Position numbers and translations under genes: made by a program. The notes below the pieces were generated by a model, which had not been told where the DNA came from, made no database searches, and saw only the letters and a list, made by a program, of their open reading frames with translations. This document shows, in pieces, positions 22,542-23,746 of a stretch of 23,746 nucleotides of DNA (its first letter is position 1; the number at the start of each line of letters is the position of its first letter). This stretch comes from Bacillota bacterium (GTDB taxonomy: Bacteria; Bacillota; Dethiobacteria; DTU022). The stretch lies in the NCBI GenBank assembly GCA_012727685.1, contig JAAYGO010000145.1:1-23746 (forward strand). Reading direction: 5' to 3'.

Positions 22542-22958
22542 ATGATTAGTAAAAAAGCGGAGTATGCCATTGCCGCCTTGGCCGATCTGGCGCGACTAAA
22601 TGACGGTGAAAAAACTACCACCCGTTCCATCGCCTGCCGGCAAAAGATACCCGGGAATCTAATTCTACAGTTAATCGCCAGCTTGCGGGAGGCAGGCTGG
22701 GTAGCCTGCAGCCGCGGCCCCGGCGGGGGAGTAACCCTGATCCAGGGCCCGGCAGGCATATCGCTGCGCCAGGTGATCGAACTCTTTGATGGACCGCTGG
22801 GCATCAGCCGCTGCCTGGCTGAAGACAAGCCCTGTCGCGACAACTGTTCCCTCCGGGGCATTCTGTCCGAAGCCCAGGGGAAAATGCTCGCAGTGCTGGA
22901 ACGGGTGACGATAAAAGATCTAATCGCAAGCACCGGGCAAAATCATTGTACAAACTAA
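22542..22958 (+). CDS. Rrf2-family transcriptional regulator, Fe-S type
   Basis: A 138-residue regulator. Residues 1-60 form the Rrf2 winged helix (MISKKAEYAIAALADLARL, a recognition stretch IPGNLILQLIASLREAGWV, then RGPGGG). The C-terminal cysteines Cys91, Cys98 and Cys102 (C-x6-C-x3-C) sit where IscR/NsrR/RsrR relatives bind a 2Fe-2S or 4Fe-4S cluster, so it probably senses iron, nitric oxide, sulphur or redox state. The ATG at 22542 follows GGAG by ten bases; the upstream TTG at 22536 is too close to it. It may control its divergent or downstream Fe-S neighbours, which is inference. Confidence 0.9.
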   Translation: MISKKAEYAIAALADLARLNDGEKTTTRSIACRQKIPGNLILQLIASLREAGWVACSRGPGGGVTLIQGPAGISLRQVIELFDGPLGISRCLAEDKPCRDNCSLRGILSEAQGKMLAVLERVTIKDLIASTGQNHCTN

Positions 22959-22967
22959 CGTTCAAAT

Positions 22968-22992
22968 AAAAAAGCCCGCGTGTGATGCGGGC
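22968..22992 (-). terminator. Terminator of the ferredoxin-like gene
   Basis: On the minus strand GCCCGC-ATCACAC-GCGGGC is followed by six Ts (22968-22973 as A). It lies 30 bases after the stop of the leftward ferredoxin-like gene and 15 bases after the stop of the convergent Rrf2 gene. Confidence 0.85.
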
Positions 22993-23021
22993 AAAAACTT
23001 AGACTGCTAGCGCTGTTAAAT

Positions 23022-23746
23022 TTACGCTTCAATCTCTCCCCCAACCGTTACTGTAACCTCCTGCACCGGGATCTCCTTGCCTGACCTCTCTAATGCAGCG
23101 CGGGCCAGGCGAACCAGCCCATAACAGCAGGGCACTTCCATGTGGGCCAGGGTAATACTCTTGATCTCGTTTTTTTCGAAAATGGCGGTTAATTTGCTCA
23201 AATAGGCCTGCACATCGTCCAGCTTCGGGCAGCAGATGATCAGCGATTTACCTTTGAGCATCTGCCGGTGAAAATCGGCAAACGCAAAGGGCACACAATC
23301 GGCGCAGAGCAAAAGATCCCGGCCTTGCAGGAAACGGGCCTGTGGTGATACAAGATGCAGTTGTATCGGCCAATGGCTGAGCTCTGGTTCCAGGGCATCC
23401 GCCTGATCAAAATCTTCAACTTCCGCCTTCACCGGCTCCTCTGTTTTATTTACACTTCTTTCAACACTGCCCGGACAGCTTCCGGCACAGGCCGCTGCGG
23501 CAGCAGCGCTGTCTTTCCGGCGCAGGTGCTCTTCCACCGCCTTTTCATCGAATGCCTCCGCCTCGCGCTCGATCAGGCTGATCGCTCCCTGCGGGCATTC
23601 GCCGAGGCAGTTGCCCAGTCCGTCACAAAAGCGGTCATCGACCAGGCGCGCCTTGCCGTCAATAATTTGCAACGCCCCCTCGGCGCAGGAGGGGATGCAA
23701 AGTCCGCAGCCGTTACATCTTTCTTCATCAATTTTGATAATTTTCC
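23022..23746 (-). CDS. Ferredoxin-domain protein, 5' end beyond the window
   Basis: A partial coding region of 240 codons in view; the frame is open through the window edge, so an internal TTG at 23672 is not the start. The N-terminal part has a full 4Fe-4S motif CNGCGLCIPSC, then CDGLGNCLGECP, where the second cysteine of the usual C-x2-C-x2-C-x3-C is replaced by leucine. A linker of about 60 residues contains Ala-rich and acidic stretches with CAGSC. The C-terminal domain has LLLCADCVPFAFADF, ICCPKLDD and EVPCCYGLVRLA, a known conserved unit of clostridial ferredoxin-like proteins. The likely role is electron transfer; the partner is unknown. A strong terminator follows. Confidence 0.88.
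   Translation of the reverse strand, partial: KIIKIDEERCNGCGLCIPSCAEGALQIIDGKARLVDDRFCDGLGNCLGECPQGAISLIEREAEAFDEKAVEEHLRRKDSAAAAAACAGSCPGSVERSVNKTEEPVKAEVEDFDQADALEPELSHWPIQLHLVSPQARFLQGRDLLLCADCVPFAFADFHRQMLKGKSLIICCPKLDDVQAYLSKLTAIFEKNEIKSITLAHMEVPCCYGLVRLARAALERSGKEIPVQEVTVTVGGEIEA

Noticed and set aside
1..23746. CRISPR array, insertion sequence, prophage or integration site
   Set aside because: No regularly spaced repeats, transposase, integrase or phage genes are present; the tRNA shows no duplicated 3' end in the window.

Overview
The window looks like a stretch of chromosome from an anaerobic Firmicute of the Clostridia type. The pointers are strong AAGGAGG-type ribosome binding sites, frequent TTG and GTG starts, a Bacillus/Clostridium-type LexA box, a UvrX/YqjW-YolD mutagenesis pair, rubrerythrin, a PucR regulator, an Rrf2 regulator and a polyferredoxin-like protein. 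Base composition by eye is moderately GC-rich. The genus cannot be named from this sequence alone. Nothing here looks like a phage, an insertion sequence or a CRISPR array. Most genes are ordinary chromosomal genes.

Layout, left to right. (1) 1-9.4 kb is rich in carbamoyl-phosphate and nitrogen metabolism: carbamate kinase (arcC), a divergent PucR regulator, an aspartate-carbamoyltransferase-like enzyme, and an argF-COG2403 GTPase operon. Inserted among these are an SOS-controlled Y-family polymerase/YolD operon, a DUF4870 membrane protein, the 3' remnant of an XRE regulator, and rubrerythrin. (2) 9.8-13.3 kb holds a membrane glycosyltransferase (GT2) followed by an OmpR-type response regulator and its histidine kinase, which overlap by a few bases. 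(3) 13.3-16.5 kb is a four-gene leftward operon for a zinc-type ABC importer (binding lipoprotein, ATPase, permease) ending in its own Fur-family regulator. It has a near-consensus Fur box immediately downstream of the -10. (4) 16.6-19.1 kb contains an EAL-HDOD signalling protein, a cyclophilin gene broken by two single-base frameshifts, a small four-cysteine ORF, and a tRNA-Leu(CAG) with clear promoter and terminator. (5) 19.1-22.4 kb is a leftward membrane-lipid cluster: NfeD/ClpP-class protease, slipin, lipid kinase. (6) 22.5 kb to the end has an Rrf2 regulator and the 3' part of a multi-cluster ferredoxin that runs off the window.

How the genes may work together. Ornithine carbamoyltransferase, the ATCase-like enzyme and carbamate kinase can make, use or cash in carbamoyl phosphate for ATP. 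The adjacent PucR regulator points to control by nitrogen or purine status; this link is inference. The metal importer, Fur-family regulator, rubrerythrin, Rrf2 regulator and ferredoxin fit an anaerobe managing metals, Fe-S clusters and oxidative stress. No clearly new multi-gene system is visible. The most useful second-look items are the paired LexA sites, the Fur-type box on a zinc-type importer, the cyclophilin frameshifts, the small Cys4 ORF, the possible argF leader control, and the odd start of the lipid kinase.
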